From the NCBI RefSeq assembly GCF_029266855.1, contig NZ_JAQSWB010000001.1, positions 1,116,001-1,180,000 on the forward strand: a stretch of DNA of 64,000 nt. The letters are read 5' to 3'. Both the position numbers and the translations under genes were made by a program. The stretch comes from Fluviicola sp. GTDB lineage: Bacteria > Bacteroidota > Bacteroidia > Flavobacteriales_D > Crocinitomicaceae. Positions 1 to 9,137 of this stretch are shown here, in pieces. The notes below the pieces were generated by a model. It had not been told where the DNA came from, did not search any database, and saw nothing but the letters and a program-made list of their open reading frames with translations. Each line of letters opens with the position of its first letter. Position 1 is the first letter of the stretch.

Positions 1-703
1 TTACGGCTTCAAACGTTTTGCTTTCATTGGACCTAATGACTTCCGGAAAAGGATTTCCCGTATAAATTCCCGTAAAAATATCGATGTGATTTCTTTTAAT
101 CGCCCCGCCCGTATCTCCTGCAAAAAAATAGCCATCGTGAATTGCCTGTTCGCCATTTGGTAAATTGACTAATTTACCTTTTACTTTGGGAATATAAATC
201 ACTGTTCCGTATGGAATGACGTTCTTATCGACGGCTACTGTACGAAAGGGAATTAAGCGGTAATTTTTCACTCCGTCGCCAAATCCTTCTGATTTTGTCC
301 AAAGGGTTCTCCCCCAGCTTTCGACCCGCAACTTACTGGAAGCATATTTTTTACAAGCCCTGCAATTCACAAATAAACTATCACCCGACTGCGCAAAGTT
401 GATCACGCTTATTATTCCCGATGAGTCTTTTACGTAAGCTGTTCCTTCTAGTGCTGCTTCACAGAAATCACAGGTATCTGCATACAAACCTGAAGGCCCG
501 CCATTGGCATAGACAATCGGAATTGATCCACCGGATCGGAACTCGTGTATATAATATTGGGTCGACCAAAGTGTTAAGGGTGTTAAAAGCGCATTGTTTT
601 CAGGCTCCGGAAAATTGAAATCTTCTTGTGAAGTTTGTGCGAACAAACCCGAACCGATTAGGAACATAAACATAACAGCTGCAGCTTTCACTTTTAAATT
701 CAT
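1..703 (-). CDS. Secreted 3D-domain (MltA C-terminal-like) protein, 3' end missing
   Basis: An open frame starts at an ATG at 703 and runs off the left edge of the window, so the C-terminus is missing; 234 codons are visible. The first ~22 residues form a signal peptide (charged start, hydrophobic core, cut after FAQ). Near the visible end come IPYGTVIYIP and AGDTGGAIKRNHIDIF, the pattern of the 3D domain (three conserved Asp, double-psi beta-barrel) found at the C-terminus of lytic transglycosylase MltA and in stand-alone secreted proteins. Two CxxC-like pairs (CDFC and CRAC) sit in the middle, which is unusual and might be structural disulfides. The likely role is in the envelope, on peptidoglycan, but no N-terminal MltA barrel is visible, so transglycosylase activity should not be assumed. 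It is separated from the upstream operon by a terminator. Confidence 0.7.
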   Translation of the reverse strand, partial: MNLKVKAAAVMFMFLIGSGLFAQTSQEDFNFPEPENNALLTPLTLWSTQYYIHEFRSGGSIPIVYANGGPSGLYADTCDFCEAALEGTAYVKDSSGIISVINFAQSGDSLFVNCRACKKYASSKLRVESWGRTLWTKSEGFGDGVKNYRLIPFRTVAVDKNVIPYGTVIYIPKVKGKLVNLPNGEQAIHDGYFFAGDTGGAIKRNHIDIFTGIYTGNPFPEVIRSNESKTFEAV

Positions 704-768
704 CCTTTCTATTTTCAGTAAAACCCAAGTTTAAGCAAATAGTTACTGAACAGCAGCTTGTTAAATAC

Positions 769-798
769 AAAAAAGTCTAATTTTCATCAGACCTTTTT
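769..798 (-). terminator. Rho-independent terminator of the ABC/LolA-like operon
   Basis: On the minus strand a 12-pair stem (with G-T wobbles) and 6-base loop start 6 bases after the stop codon of the LolA-like gene, and the distal arm ends in a run of six T. Confidence 0.65.
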
Positions 799-803
799 AC
801 AGC

Positions 804-1508
804 TTATTCAGACTTCTTCTTGTCTTTAAAAAAACTGTCGCTGAGACCTGTATTGACGGCATAGTCACTCAGCGTGATCGTTATTATTCCTTTCGACTTC
901 GGTTTGGACTTGGTCTTTTTCTTATCGGTTGAAGTTTTGTTGATATCTGCAGCAACACTTTTAGGCATCTTGAATTTCTTTACATCGATTTCAAACTTCA
1001 GTTCGCTTGGTAAACCATAACTCAATTGTGCGCCGTATTTGAAATCTGTTTTAACAGTTCCATTGCTTTGCGTTGTGACCTGGGAGCGTATGATAACCGA
1101 ATTCTTCTGGTCTACCCAGATCTTAGCAAGGATAATTTCCCCGGAACTGGAATTCGGGATGATATTAATCAGACGTGTATCTATATCGCGGATTCTTAAT
1201 GAGTCTCCGAAAACAGCTGTGTATTTTGACTTTTCCGACAAAAAGGTGTTCAGTTCTGTAAAACCTTGTTTGGGCAAAATAGTAATCCCTTTGGATTCGA
1301 TCTTAAATTTATCCTTCTGCTTGAAATAGATCTTCGCTTTCGAAGGCATGATCTGGATCATCGGGATATTTGCATCGATGTGCGCCTTCACCGTATAATC
1401 TTTTACAGCAGCTAATTTCGCATTGATTTTTTCAATCAGGTCCTCAGGCTTCTGTCCGAAAGCCATAAAACTCAAAGAAAACAAACTGAAAACAAGTATT
1501 TTTCTCAT
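804..1508 (-). CDS. LolA-like outer-membrane lipoprotein-sorting family protein
   Basis: 234 residues with a clear signal peptide (first ~18 residues, ending FGQ), so periplasmic. The rest reads as a LolA/LolB-type half-barrel: an early helix with AKLAAVKDYTVKA, then alternating beta strands in which a substance is compared as KIYFKQKDKFKIESKG, typical of the LolA-like fold that binds lipid or lipoprotein acyl chains. Residues ~195-212 form a lysine-rich insert (KKKTKSKPKSK). The gene is the last of three co-directional genes; its ATG overlaps the stop codon of the permease by one base (TAATG), so translation is probably coupled. An ABC exporter next to a lipid-carrier-like protein suggests export of a lipid or lipoprotein, which is inference. 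Canonical LolA partners LolCDE are different in sequence from this transporter. Confidence 0.6.
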   Translation of the reverse strand: MRKILVFSLFSLSFMAFGQKPEDLIEKINAKLAAVKDYTVKAHIDANIPMIQIMPSKAKIYFKQKDKFKIESKGITILPKQGFTELNTFLSEKSKYTAVFGDSLRIRDIDTRLINIIPNSSSGEIILAKIWVDQKNSVIIRSQVTTQSNGTVKTDFKYGAQLSYGLPSELKFEIDVKKFKMPKSVAADINKTSTDKKKTKSKPKSKGIITITLSDYAVNTGLSDSFFKDKKKSE

Positions 1509-2350
1509 TAGGATGTAATGTCTTTTTTGTTAAACTTTATCAATGTAATTCCCACCAAAAGCACGATGTGTGTCAGCAGTATTATAATGGAATTCATTAT
1601 TTCGTCAAAAGGAACCGGCTGCTCAAAGAAACTTCTCCAGGAGGCCATGTGGGTCGTAAACAAATATGGCTTGATGGAATCAAACACACTGACATCCAGG
1701 CTTCCGATAATGGTGAAAACGATGATGATTGCCATCGTGGAAACAATTGGCCCGATGGAATTTTCAGCAAATGCCGACAAGCAAATCGAAAGAGTGGCAA
1801 CGGTCAATAAGGATAAATAAGCTACGCAAAAAGCCAGTCCGAAGCGCCATAAAATATCTGCTTCAGGTAAAATCACCAGTCCATCGCTGTTCAATACCAT
1901 CAAATCCCCGGAACCGAAAACCAAATGCGACACGAACAGGGATAAAAAACCCAGCCATAATGTGATAACCAGCGTATAAATTGCACCGGCAATGAATTTG
2001 GAAAGTACGATTTGCGTTCTGGAAATCGGTTTACTGGCCAGCATGCGGATGGTACCCATTGCAGCTTCTCCCGAAATCAAATCTCCGGTCACCAGGGCAA
2101 TTAAAAGAGGAATATGAACCACGAGCATTTGCAGGATGATAAAGGCAATCAGGTTTCCGTTCACCAGCTTTCCATTGAACGAAAGTGTTTGTTCGAAGGA
2201 TGCTGTTACAAAAGAAACCATCGATTCACCATCAGCCTTCATAGCAAAAATGATAATCCCGATCAATATCGTCAAGGCACCCAGTCCTAAATAACTGCGC
2301 GGTTTTGAGACGATCTTAATGAATTCGTTATACGTGTTTTTTAAAAGCAT
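1508..2350 (-). CDS. ABC-2 type transporter permease
   Basis: 280 residues with about six predicted membrane segments: one near residues 20-37 followed by a large extracytoplasmic loop, then segments around 68-90, 110-138, 165-190, 198-220 and 255-272. The layout and phrases such as GEAAMGTIRMLASKPISRTQIVLSKF match ABC-2 permeases of the NatB/NosY type (ABC_membrane_2/4 families). It pairs with the ATPase encoded immediately upstream; the two genes overlap by one base (TGATG). The exported substrate cannot be read from the sequence. Confidence 0.85.
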   Translation of the reverse strand: MLLKNTYNEFIKIVSKPRSYLGLGALTILIGIIIFAMKADGESMVSFVTASFEQTLSFNGKLVNGNLIAFIILQMLVVHIPLLIALVTGDLISGEAAMGTIRMLASKPISRTQIVLSKFIAGAIYTLVITLWLGFLSLFVSHLVFGSGDLMVLNSDGLVILPEADILWRFGLAFCVAYLSLLTVATLSICLSAFAENSIGPIVSTMAIIIVFTIIGSLDVSVFDSIKPYLFTTHMASWRSFFEQPVPFDEIMNSIIILLTHIVLLVGITLIKFNKKDITS

Positions 2351-3264
2351 CAGGACTGAATGGTTTTAATGAAATAATCTTCCAGTTTACGTTTCGGTTC
2401 AATGGAATGCACAGCAAATCCAGCCAGCACTAATTCTTTTGTAAGATTAGGAACAAGCTTTTTGGATATGAACACTTCCAGTTCCGTAGGAGAAATTGCA
2501 CTTATTTCCTGTGGATTAAATTTTGCTTGCAGGAACTGAACAGCCGATTCTGACCGGTCCACTTCGATTCGTACAACCGTTTCTTCACTGTTGAGCAATT
2601 CATCAACGCTTCCTTCAACAAGTGATCTCCCCTGGTTGATGATCACCATCCGGTTTGCTATCAGTTCAATTTCCGAAAGCTGATGTGAAGACAATAAAAT
2701 GGTTTTTTGCTGTTCGTTCTTCAAACGGAGAATCAGGTTGCGGATCTCAATGATTCCCTGTGGATCCAATCCGGTTGTCGGTTCATCGAGGATAATCAGT
2801 TCCGGTTTGTGCAGCAAGGTTTGTGCAATACCCAGGCGCTGTTTCATACCATGGGAAAAACCCTTCACTTTGTGTTTTGCACGATCACCCAATCCAACAA
2901 AATCGAGCATTTCAAGGATCTCTTTTTTTGAAACGCTTGCTCCCGAAATACGTGCAAAGATCTCAAGATTCTTTTGTGCCGACAAGTATTTGTAGAAATC
3001 CGGCTTTTCAATGATGCTTCCGATATTCCCGAGAATTTCTGAACGGTGTTTCGTCAGTGATTTGTCAAACAATTCAATACTTCCGCTATCCGGACTGATC
3101 AGGGAAAGCAAACAACGGATCGTAGTACTTTTTCCTGCTCCGTTGGGTCCCAAAAAACCAAACACATCGCCTTTATTAACTGTGAAAGAAACGTTCTTGA
3201 CTGCTTCGAAGGAACCAAATTTCTTGGATAAATTCCGGACCTTGATAATGGTTTGTTGTTCCAT
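2350..3264 (-). CDS. ABC transporter ATP-binding protein (CcmA/NatA type)
   Basis: 304 residues. The nucleotide-binding domain covers about residues 6-220: Walker A GPNGAGKST at 39-47, an altered signature motif FSHGMKQRL in place of LSGGQ, Walker B with LIILDEPTTGLDP, and the switch histidine in SSHQ. A C-terminal ~80-residue tail (DUF4162-like position) follows. Length and motif set fit the ATPases that power ABC-2 exporters. First gene of a three-gene operon with the permease and the LolA-like protein. The 270 bases upstream separate it from the divergent T9SS gene. Confidence 0.9.
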   Translation of the reverse strand: MEQQTIIKVRNLSKKFGSFEAVKNVSFTVNKGDVFGFLGPNGAGKSTTIRCLLSLISPDSGSIELFDKSLTKHRSEILGNIGSIIEKPDFYKYLSAQKNLEIFARISGASVSKKEILEMLDFVGLGDRAKHKVKGFSHGMKQRLGIAQTLLHKPELIILDEPTTGLDPQGIIEIRNLILRLKNEQQKTILLSSHQLSEIELIANRMVIINQGRSLVEGSVDELLNSEETVVRIEVDRSESAVQFLQAKFNPQEISAISPTELEVFISKKLVPNLTKELVLAGFAVHSIEPKRKLEDYFIKTIQS

Positions 3265-3459
3265 AAACCTTAAACAGAATTAGTTGCTTTTTAATAGCAA
3301 TTGTGCTCCTAAAAAGACATTTTAAAATTAAGCATTATCGCGTTTCGCTAAATCGTAATTTTCAAAAATTCGGTGAATGGTACCTAGGAAGTTTTAGTGG
3401 AATGGATGATTCTTTACTTAAGAACAAAAACACGCACCAGGCCTACTATTTACAACCCA

Positions 3460-3519
3460 AGGGGTAACCCCTGATTTAGCAATTCAGGCAGTTTACATGG
3501 TTCAGAAAGTCTAGATTTA
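3460..3519 (+). promoter_or_regulatory. Palindrome AGGGGTAACCCCT plus -7 box upstream of the T9SS gene
   Basis: A near-perfect palindrome (3460-3472) is followed by GATTTAG. A Bacteroidota-like -7 box TAGATTTA lies at 3512-3519, 16 bases before the ATG at 3535. No good TTG -33 element is seen, as expected if an activator is needed. A matching palindrome with the same spacing to its -7 box precedes the NarL-type kinase gene (9184-9200). The regulatory role is inferred. Confidence 0.4.
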
Positions 3520-3534
3520 CCCAAAATAATAAAT

Positions 3535-5712
3535 ATGAAAAAAACTTACTTAATTTTAAGCATGCTCGTCGGCATGTTTGCCACATTCAACACTTATTCC
3601 CAGACCTATTCAAGTTATGGAAGTACACCTACAAATGACAACTATAACTATGTCAACAACTCCAACGACACCATGTATTACACATTTAATTCGGTTATTG
3701 GTGGGGCTTATGAAGATGCAACTCTAACTATCGACGGAAACGCATATTTTTACCCGGGTGGTTCTTACAACGTTTATGGCCCTGGATCGGTACTTGTGGG
3801 GAATTTTACCAATCCTGCTTACTATGACTGTAATGTCTTTTCGGCTGTAATCACCATTCCTTTCGCAACTATTAATTCCTATGGAGGAAGTGTAGTCTAC
3901 AAATTTGTACAACAAGGAACTGTGTATCCTAACTGTGATGAAAACAAGTTACGTGCTAAACTTCAATACAATTATTGTACAACAGGTGTTCCGGCACAGC
4001 AGGCAAGTTTTTCATTTACTGATAGTCTGTTTTGTCAATCAAATGATCCGGTCAACCTGACAGGATCACCTACCGGAGGTATTTTTTCGGGAAGTGGAAT
4101 CACAAACGGTGTACTTGATCCGTCCGGCTTACCTTTTGGAATTTACTATGCAACTTACACCTTCACGGAAGCAAACGGATGTTATACACAAGACAGTACA
4201 AGTTTCACTGTATTTGAAAATCCGGCAGATCAATCTATGACTGCGTGTGAGAATATGGCTCCCATCTTGAATACAGGAAATATTTCAACAGTATACGCTA
4301 CAGATGCGAACTTATCTAACATGATTGGGATCGGAACGAACGTTACTCTAAACCCGATTACAGTTAATCCAACAGAAGTGTTTTCGGCTGTGGTATCCAG
4401 CCCTTATTATTATGAAATGAATTCCCTTGACACAAGTAATTATCAAATGGTTGATCACGATGACCTTAGTGGTGATGACCGCGGAGGAATTGCAGTTACC
4501 GCGAATTACGTATACATTGTTGGTGATGATGCTACTGCCCGTTATGATCTGGATCTGCAAAACGGTACCGATTTTCAAAAGCGCGATGGAATCTTTACTG
4601 ACTTAGCACAATTGAAATTGTATACGCTTTACAATACGACAGCACCGTTTACGCCAAACTCCGATAACTTGGACGGATTTACCATGAATGCTTTGCGTGA
4701 ATTGAATGAAGACCTGTCATATGGCAGTGAAATCATTATGTTGTCTCAACCTGTCACAATCGGCACACAGGATCAGGCTGTTATTCTTGCAGGTTACAAT
4801 GAACTGATCGTTGGATCAGCTTACGGCAACCAGGATTTTTATCATATCTCTATTTTAAATGGAGTGGTAACTCCAATGGGGCAACACGAATTAAACGTAT
4901 ATGGTTCAGAAAACTGGGCTGATTGGGGAATGACAGGATTTGACGGAACAGATCGTCATGCTTATTTCAGAGATGAGAATGATTCTATTGTTGATTTTAA
5001 TTTTACAACAGGTACGTACACAAGTATCCTGCCCATTACCGATTTTTCAGATTTATCAAGCTTTATAGCACATCCCGTGAATCAACGTTTTTACGGACAC
5101 TATGAAAGTAGTACCACCACTTTTGGAGGTGGGCAAGAAAACTTATTTTACTTCCAAATTTCTGATTCTGCATCACGATTAACTGCAACACCGGCAAATT
5201 ACGCTTGTCCGAACATGATCACTTTTACATTCAACACACTTGATTTAGGGGCTGATACAACGGTATGTTCAGAAGATGGATTGTATATTCTTCCAGGAGG
5301 AAATGGTTACAGTTCATATACATGGAACGGTGTGAATAACAATTTCAACTCTTACCCGGTGCAAGCTTCAGGTGAGATTGTTTTATCTGTTGTTGACAAC
5401 ACTAACTGTACACTTACGGATAGTATAAATGTAACAATCACAGAATGTACTGCGGGAATCAACGAATTGGCAGGAACATCCATGCAGATTTATCCGGTTC
5501 CGAATAACGGAACGTTCCAAATTACATTTGATGCATTAACATCAGTATCTCAAATGATCATTGTGGATGCACAGGGGAAACAAATTGCTGAGAAAACCAT
5601 TTCACAAGGTGAAACTACAGTTGCTATGAACCTTAGTGTTGAACCTGGAATTTACTTTGTTCGTTTGATTTCCGAAAACGGGACTTCGCAACGTGCAATC
5701 AGTATTCAATAA
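3535..5712 (+). CDS. Secreted T9SS type A cargo protein
   Basis: 725 residues. A signal peptide (residues 1-23, ending TYSQ) exports it through Sec, and the last ~75 residues form a T9SS type A sorting domain: IYPVPNNGTFQITF, then an IIVDAQGK strand and ending GIYFVRLISENG. Residues ~155-225 carry a Cys-paired domain (C..N.PVNLTGSPTGG.FSG.GI, closing with NGCY) that also occurs just before the sorting domain of the 3252-residue protein in this window. The middle (~230-560) reads like a beta-rich domain that I do not recognise; a second Cys-paired Ig-like module with CSEDGLYILPGG precedes the tail. Expected destination is the cell surface or outside. A terminator follows directly. No function beyond surface or secreted protein is supportable. 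Confidence 0.85.
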   Translation: MKKTYLILSMLVGMFATFNTYSQTYSSYGSTPTNDNYNYVNNSNDTMYYTFNSVIGGAYEDATLTIDGNAYFYPGGSYNVYGPGSVLVGNFTNPAYYDCNVFSAVITIPFATINSYGGSVVYKFVQQGTVYPNCDENKLRAKLQYNYCTTGVPAQQASFSFTDSLFCQSNDPVNLTGSPTGGIFSGSGITNGVLDPSGLPFGIYYATYTFTEANGCYTQDSTSFTVFENPADQSMTACENMAPILNTGNISTVYATDANLSNMIGIGTNVTLNPITVNPTEVFSAVVSSPYYYEMNSLDTSNYQMVDHDDLSGDDRGGIAVTANYVYIVGDDATARYDLDLQNGTDFQKRDGIFTDLAQLKLYTLYNTTAPFTPNSDNLDGFTMNALRELNEDLSYGSEIIMLSQPVTIGTQDQAVILAGYNELIVGSAYGNQDFYHISILNGVVTPMGQHELNVYGSENWADWGMTGFDGTDRHAYFRDENDSIVDFNFTTGTYTSILPITDFSDLSSFIAHPVNQRFYGHYESSTTTFGGGQENLFYFQISDSASRLTATPANYACPNMITFTFNTLDLGADTTVCSEDGLYILPGGNGYSSYTWNGVNNNFNSYPVQASGEIVLSVVDNTNCTLTDSINVTITECTAGINELAGTSMQIYPVPNNGTFQITFDALTSVSQMIIVDAQGKQIAEKTISQGETTVAMNLSVEPGIYFVRLISENGTSQRAISIQ

Positions 5713-5724
5713 AATACACTAACT

Positions 5725-5762
5725 AAAAAAAGCCGGTTTGTTCTTCAAACCGGCTTTTTTTT
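5725..5762 (+). terminator. Strong bidirectional rho-independent terminator
   Basis: A perfect 15-pair stem (5726-5740 with 5746-5760; core AAGCCGGTTTG) with loop TTCTT, flanked by A-run and T-run, lies 13 bases after the stop of the T9SS gene. It can serve the plus-strand gene and, in the other direction, the small gene ending at 5814. Confidence 0.9.
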
Positions 5763-5813
5763 CCCCCACCCAGTTCCAATAAAATTGGATTCCACTATAT
5801 TATTATGAGTTAA

Positions 5814-6209
5814 TCACCTTGTCACATAGATCGTTTCGCGCTTAGTACCGCATAAAAAATAATACGTTCCAACCGGCCACGATTCCGTTTCGATGAGTTG
5901 TGTACCGCGAATAGTTCCCGAATACATTTCTTCTCCCTGTGTATTGATCAATTGAAATTTCATTGCCTGTGAAGCTCCAAGCACTTCTAACACGAGGTAA
6001 TTTGAACTCGGATTATTGTAAACATACATGCTTACCGCAGCTGCCTTATCTGCATCAGCAGTTTTTGAATATTCATCTGAAATGAACGGATTAGCAGCAA
6101 GTACTGTTTCCTGTACCAATAACCGCATCGGGATTGGCACGTGTTTTTGAGCGAAAATAAACGTGTTACTGATTATTGCCATTAAAACGATTGAGATAAA
6201 ACGTGCCAT
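5814..6209 (-). CDS. Minimal T9SS cargo: signal peptide plus sorting-domain-like tail
   Basis: 131 residues. The N-terminus is a signal peptide ending FIFAQ (~21 residues). Only ~45 residues separate it from a C-terminal stretch that reads as a T9SS type A-like sorting domain: YNNPSSNYLVLEVLG, then FQLINTQGEEMYSG and WPVGTYYFLCGTKRETIYV. The order NP..., hydrophobic strand, xGE/xGK turn and GTYY...R is the family pattern, though YPNP is degenerate (VYNNPSS). So the protein is almost all targeting signal, with little payload. It lies opposite to and convergent with the 725-residue cargo gene. It may be a small surface protein or a shrunken cargo gene. Confidence 0.6.
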   Translation of the reverse strand: MARFISIVLMAIISNTFIFAQKHVPIPMRLLVQETVLAANPFISDEYSKTADADKAAAVSMYVYNNPSSNYLVLEVLGASQAMKFQLINTQGEEMYSGTIRGTQLIETESWPVGTYYFLCGTKRETIYVTR

Positions 6210-6507
6210 ACTCCTTGATTTTTAAATGAACTATTCCACTTTGATGATTTCGGAAAGGCAACAACTATACCATGCCAAAATACAATTCATTCAGAGGAAT
6301 CAAATCACCGGTTAGAATCAGTTTAAATCACCCGATTCTCTTGTATGAAATAAGTAAAACCTGCGTATTCGTTACATACGCATACATCAGGATCTTTTAA
6401 AAGAAGTATAAAAAAACACCGGGACAAACCCTTGAAAGCAGTCTTTGAAAATTCAAAATGAAAGTGGGATTTTCATAATGAAAATATACGGCTTGATATT
6501 TCGCGAA
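6210..6507. other. Spacer between the minimal T9SS gene and the NarL-type regulator
   Basis: No gene seen. It contains a short palindrome, ATTTTCAT/ATGAAAAT with a 1-base centre, at 6469-6485, 23 bases after the stop of the response regulator gene. It could be a weak 3' hairpin or a protein site; it is not followed by a clear T-run. Confidence 0.4.
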
Positions 6508-7128
6508 TTATTCTAATCCGTTCTTCATTGCCCATTTAAGCAATACGTTTTTTTCTTTCGGCAAGCCCAGCTTTTCAATGATATTGGAGCGGTGGCCTTC
6601 AATTGTTTTTTCGGAAAGAAACAGCATTTCAGCGATCTGCTTACTTGTTTTTTGCTGCGCGATCAATTCTATGATCTTCCGCTCGGAAAAGGTTAGCTTA
6701 TCCAATTCACCGGTTCCGGTTTCACGAACGCTTACCAGGTCATTTAGCAGGGAATCACTAACGTATTGATTTCCTTTCGCCACTTCCGACAAACAATTTT
6801 TCAGCTCTACCTGGGCATGTTCTTTCAGGATATAACCATAAACTCCATATTCTTTCGATTTGTTGTAAATGGTCATTTCGTTGTGCATTGTCAGAAGTAT
6901 AACTTTTGTTCTCAGCTTCAATTCATAAACTTTCTTGGCTACGTCCAGGCCGTCCAATGCGGGCATATTAATATCCAGGATAGCAATATCGGGCTGGCGA
7001 AGCTGAATCATGTTCAGGGCCGAAACACCATTCGCACAAGTGGCAATAACCTGGTAACCGTAGGATTCGACAAAACTTTGTGTTCCCTGGAGTGTAAACG
7101 GATGATCGTCTGCAATGATAATAGTCAT
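6508..7128 (-). CDS. NarL/FixJ-family response regulator
   Basis: 206 residues: receiver domain (~1-120) with acidic pair D7-D8, phosphoacceptor D52 in AILDINMP, T80 and K102; then a LuxR-type helix-turn-helix (~143-205) with LTFSERKIIELIAQQKTSKQIAEML and a recognition helix in SEKTIEGHRSNI (quoted in parts). It is a DNA-binding transcription factor activated by phosphorylation. Its ATG overlaps the stop region of the kinase by four bases (ATGA), so the two form one translationally coupled two-component system. Target genes are unknown; a palindrome shared by the kinase promoter and the 3535 gene is a candidate site. Confidence 0.93.
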   Translation of the reverse strand: MTIIIADDHPFTLQGTQSFVESYGYQVIATCANGVSALNMIQLRQPDIAILDINMPALDGLDVAKKVYELKLRTKVILLTMHNEMTIYNKSKEYGVYGYILKEHAQVELKNCLSEVAKGNQYVSDSLLNDLVSVRETGTGELDKLTFSERKIIELIAQQKTSKQIAEMLFLSEKTIEGHRSNIIEKLGLPKEKNVLLKWAMKNGLE

Positions 7129-9119
7129 TCTGTTTTCTTTAAGTCAATAGTAATTATAGTTCCGTTTTTATCGGATTGGATTTTGGCCTGGCCTCCGATA
7201 GCCTTACTTCTTTCAATAATATTATGCAAGCCGAAAGCATCTTTCCTGGAAAGCGTTTCGGAAACATTGAATCCCTTTCCGTTATCTTTGATCTGAATTT
7301 TCAACCCTCCTTCGCCTTCACGAATGATGATCTTCGCCGCAACGGCTTCTGCATATTTGATGATATTGGAAAGTGCTTCCTGTATAATCCGGTAAACCTG
7401 CAGTTCATCTGAAACTGACAGGGAGCCGCTGTAAACAATATCGGAAGTGACCATTAGTTGGTTCACTGATTGCGCGCGATCCAGCAACTGATTAATACTA
7501 GCTGATAAACCCACTTTTTCAAACATTACCGGGTGCAGGTTCCTGCTGATACTGCGAATGTCTTTTATAATAGAATCAATCTTTTCGCCCGCTGAAGGAG
7601 TACTCTCACCAACGGAATGCTTCAAATTGAGTAGTTCGTGACTCACGCTGTCGTGCAGATCGCTTGCAATCCTCCGGCGTTCTTCTTCGGTTTTATCAAG
7701 GAGCTGCTTCGTATATAGCTGTACCCTTTTATTCTCTGTTTGAATCTTCTTTTGCTTTTGTTTGGATAAAACAACCACAATTACCAAAAGCAAGCCCATC
7801 AACAGGGAGATCAATAAAGCAATGGTCGCCTTCCCGTTTGAAATGGTTTCTTTCTGAAAAGCAATTTGCTCTTCTTTTCGTTTAGTCTCATAGAGTTTAT
7901 TCAACTCCAAAGTCTTTGTAATCATTTTTTGACTGCTGATTCGGTTCTCTGCTTGTTTCAATTTTTCTGAAAACACATATGCTTTTTGATAATTTTTCGT
8001 CAATACGGCATTCTCTTTCAATACCTGGGCAAAAGCAGCCTGATTTTGATAATCATCCTGTTCCTCAACGGCATACAAGGCTTTTTCGATCAATTCAATA
8101 TCCCGGATCCCTTCTCCAGCTTTGATCTCATAACTTGCTAAAGCGATATTGTAATCGGCATCTGAAGCAGCTGATTTTAATTTTTCTACGCTGATCTTCA
8201 TATCTGAAAGAATTGCCTTTGCTTCCGAATAACGGCCCTCATGCAACAACATATCTACATAAAAAGAGGCAAGCGCCACCTCAAGTGACTCATCCTGAAT
8301 CTTACTTCTGATAAATAAATGATAGGTCGAATCAATTAAGTGAAATTGCTTCGGATCATCCATTTCCTGGTACAGAATGATCTTATTGTGCAAGGAAACC
8401 AGGACATTGCTCGAATCGTTTGCACTTTTATAATTGCTCATGGCTTTATCAAAATACACTTCTGCTTTCGTGTAATTTTTCAGAGAAAGGCTCACCATCG
8501 CCATGTTATCGTAAATCCCTCCCCTTCCGACATAATTATCTGTTTGATTGAACAATGCCAACGCTTTCGAGTTGTATTTAAGTGCTTTTGCATGTTGTCC
8601 CATTGCGAAATAACAAAAAGCCAAATCTCCATACCCATAGCCAACTTCACTACAGGTGGCTTCATCAAAAGGCTTATAAGTAGTCAGCTTACGAAAATGT
8701 GGAATTGCCAAGCGGTAATTGGCCTGGTTGACGTAATAGTTTCCAATGTAGGATTCCACAAACATGGTTTTATGCCAGGGAAGTTTCTGCTTATATCGTT
8801 TTTGGAAGGATCGGACCGTATCAAGTGTGCTTTTCTGAAAAAAGGAATAATACATCTCCTGTTCGGTTAATTCTTCTAATCCACTAGCCGCTTTTTTATA
8901 GTTTTTAAGCTTCAGTTGTTTGGCATAGTAGTTTTGAAAGACAGAGTAATAATTTTTAGCGTGAAAATTGGAGCGCTCGGAAAGCCATTCGGATGTACTG
9001 TCTGTCTTTTTTGTCGTGACCTTATGATAAATGATTTTATCGGGTGTTTCCTCGCAAGCGCAAATCATAAGCACTAGTGGTAACACATACATTAAAAGTT
9101 TCTTCAGCCGATCATTCAT
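7125..9119 (-). CDS. TPR-containing sensor histidine kinase (HisKA_3 type), lipoprotein-like N-terminus
   Basis: I place the start at the ATG at 9119, giving MNDRLKKLLMYVLPLVLM then ICACEE, a signal sequence with a lipobox-like Cys; an in-frame ATG at 9164 would add 15 residues before it and seems less likely. Residues ~90-380 are TPR-like helical repeats (e.g. YRLAIPHFRKLTTYKP, YTKAEVYFDKAM). One membrane helix follows (ATIALLISLLMGLLLVIVVV), then the dimerisation/phosphoacceptor motif DLHDSVSHELLNL and an ATPase domain ending with DNGKGFNV and AFGLHNII. This is the NarL-partner kinase class. The sensory part probably faces the periplasm. Overlaps its response regulator by 4 bases. Stimulus unknown. 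Confidence 0.88.
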   Translation of the reverse strand: MNDRLKKLLMYVLPLVLMICACEETPDKIIYHKVTTKKTDSTSEWLSERSNFHAKNYYSVFQNYYAKQLKLKNYKKAASGLEELTEQEMYYSFFQKSTLDTVRSFQKRYKQKLPWHKTMFVESYIGNYYVNQANYRLAIPHFRKLTTYKPFDEATCSEVGYGYGDLAFCYFAMGQHAKALKYNSKALALFNQTDNYVGRGGIYDNMAMVSLSLKNYTKAEVYFDKAMSNYKSANDSSNVLVSLHNKIILYQEMDDPKQFHLIDSTYHLFIRSKIQDESLEVALASFYVDMLLHEGRYSEAKAILSDMKISVEKLKSAASDADYNIALASYEIKAGEGIRDIELIEKALYAVEEQDDYQNQAAFAQVLKENAVLTKNYQKAYVFSEKLKQAENRISSQKMITKTLELNKLYETKRKEEQIAFQKETISNGKATIALLISLLMGLLLVIVVVLSKQKQKKIQTENKRVQLYTKQLLDKTEEERRRIASDLHDSVSHELLNLKHSVGESTPSAGEKIDSIIKDIRSISRNLHPVMFEKVGLSASINQLLDRAQSVNQLMVTSDIVYSGSLSVSDELQVYRIIQEALSNIIKYAEAVAAKIIIREGEGGLKIQIKDNGKGFNVSETLSRKDAFGLHNIIERSKAIGGQAKIQSDKNGTIITIDLKKTE

Positions 9120-9137
9120 CCAATGAGAATTTGAACA

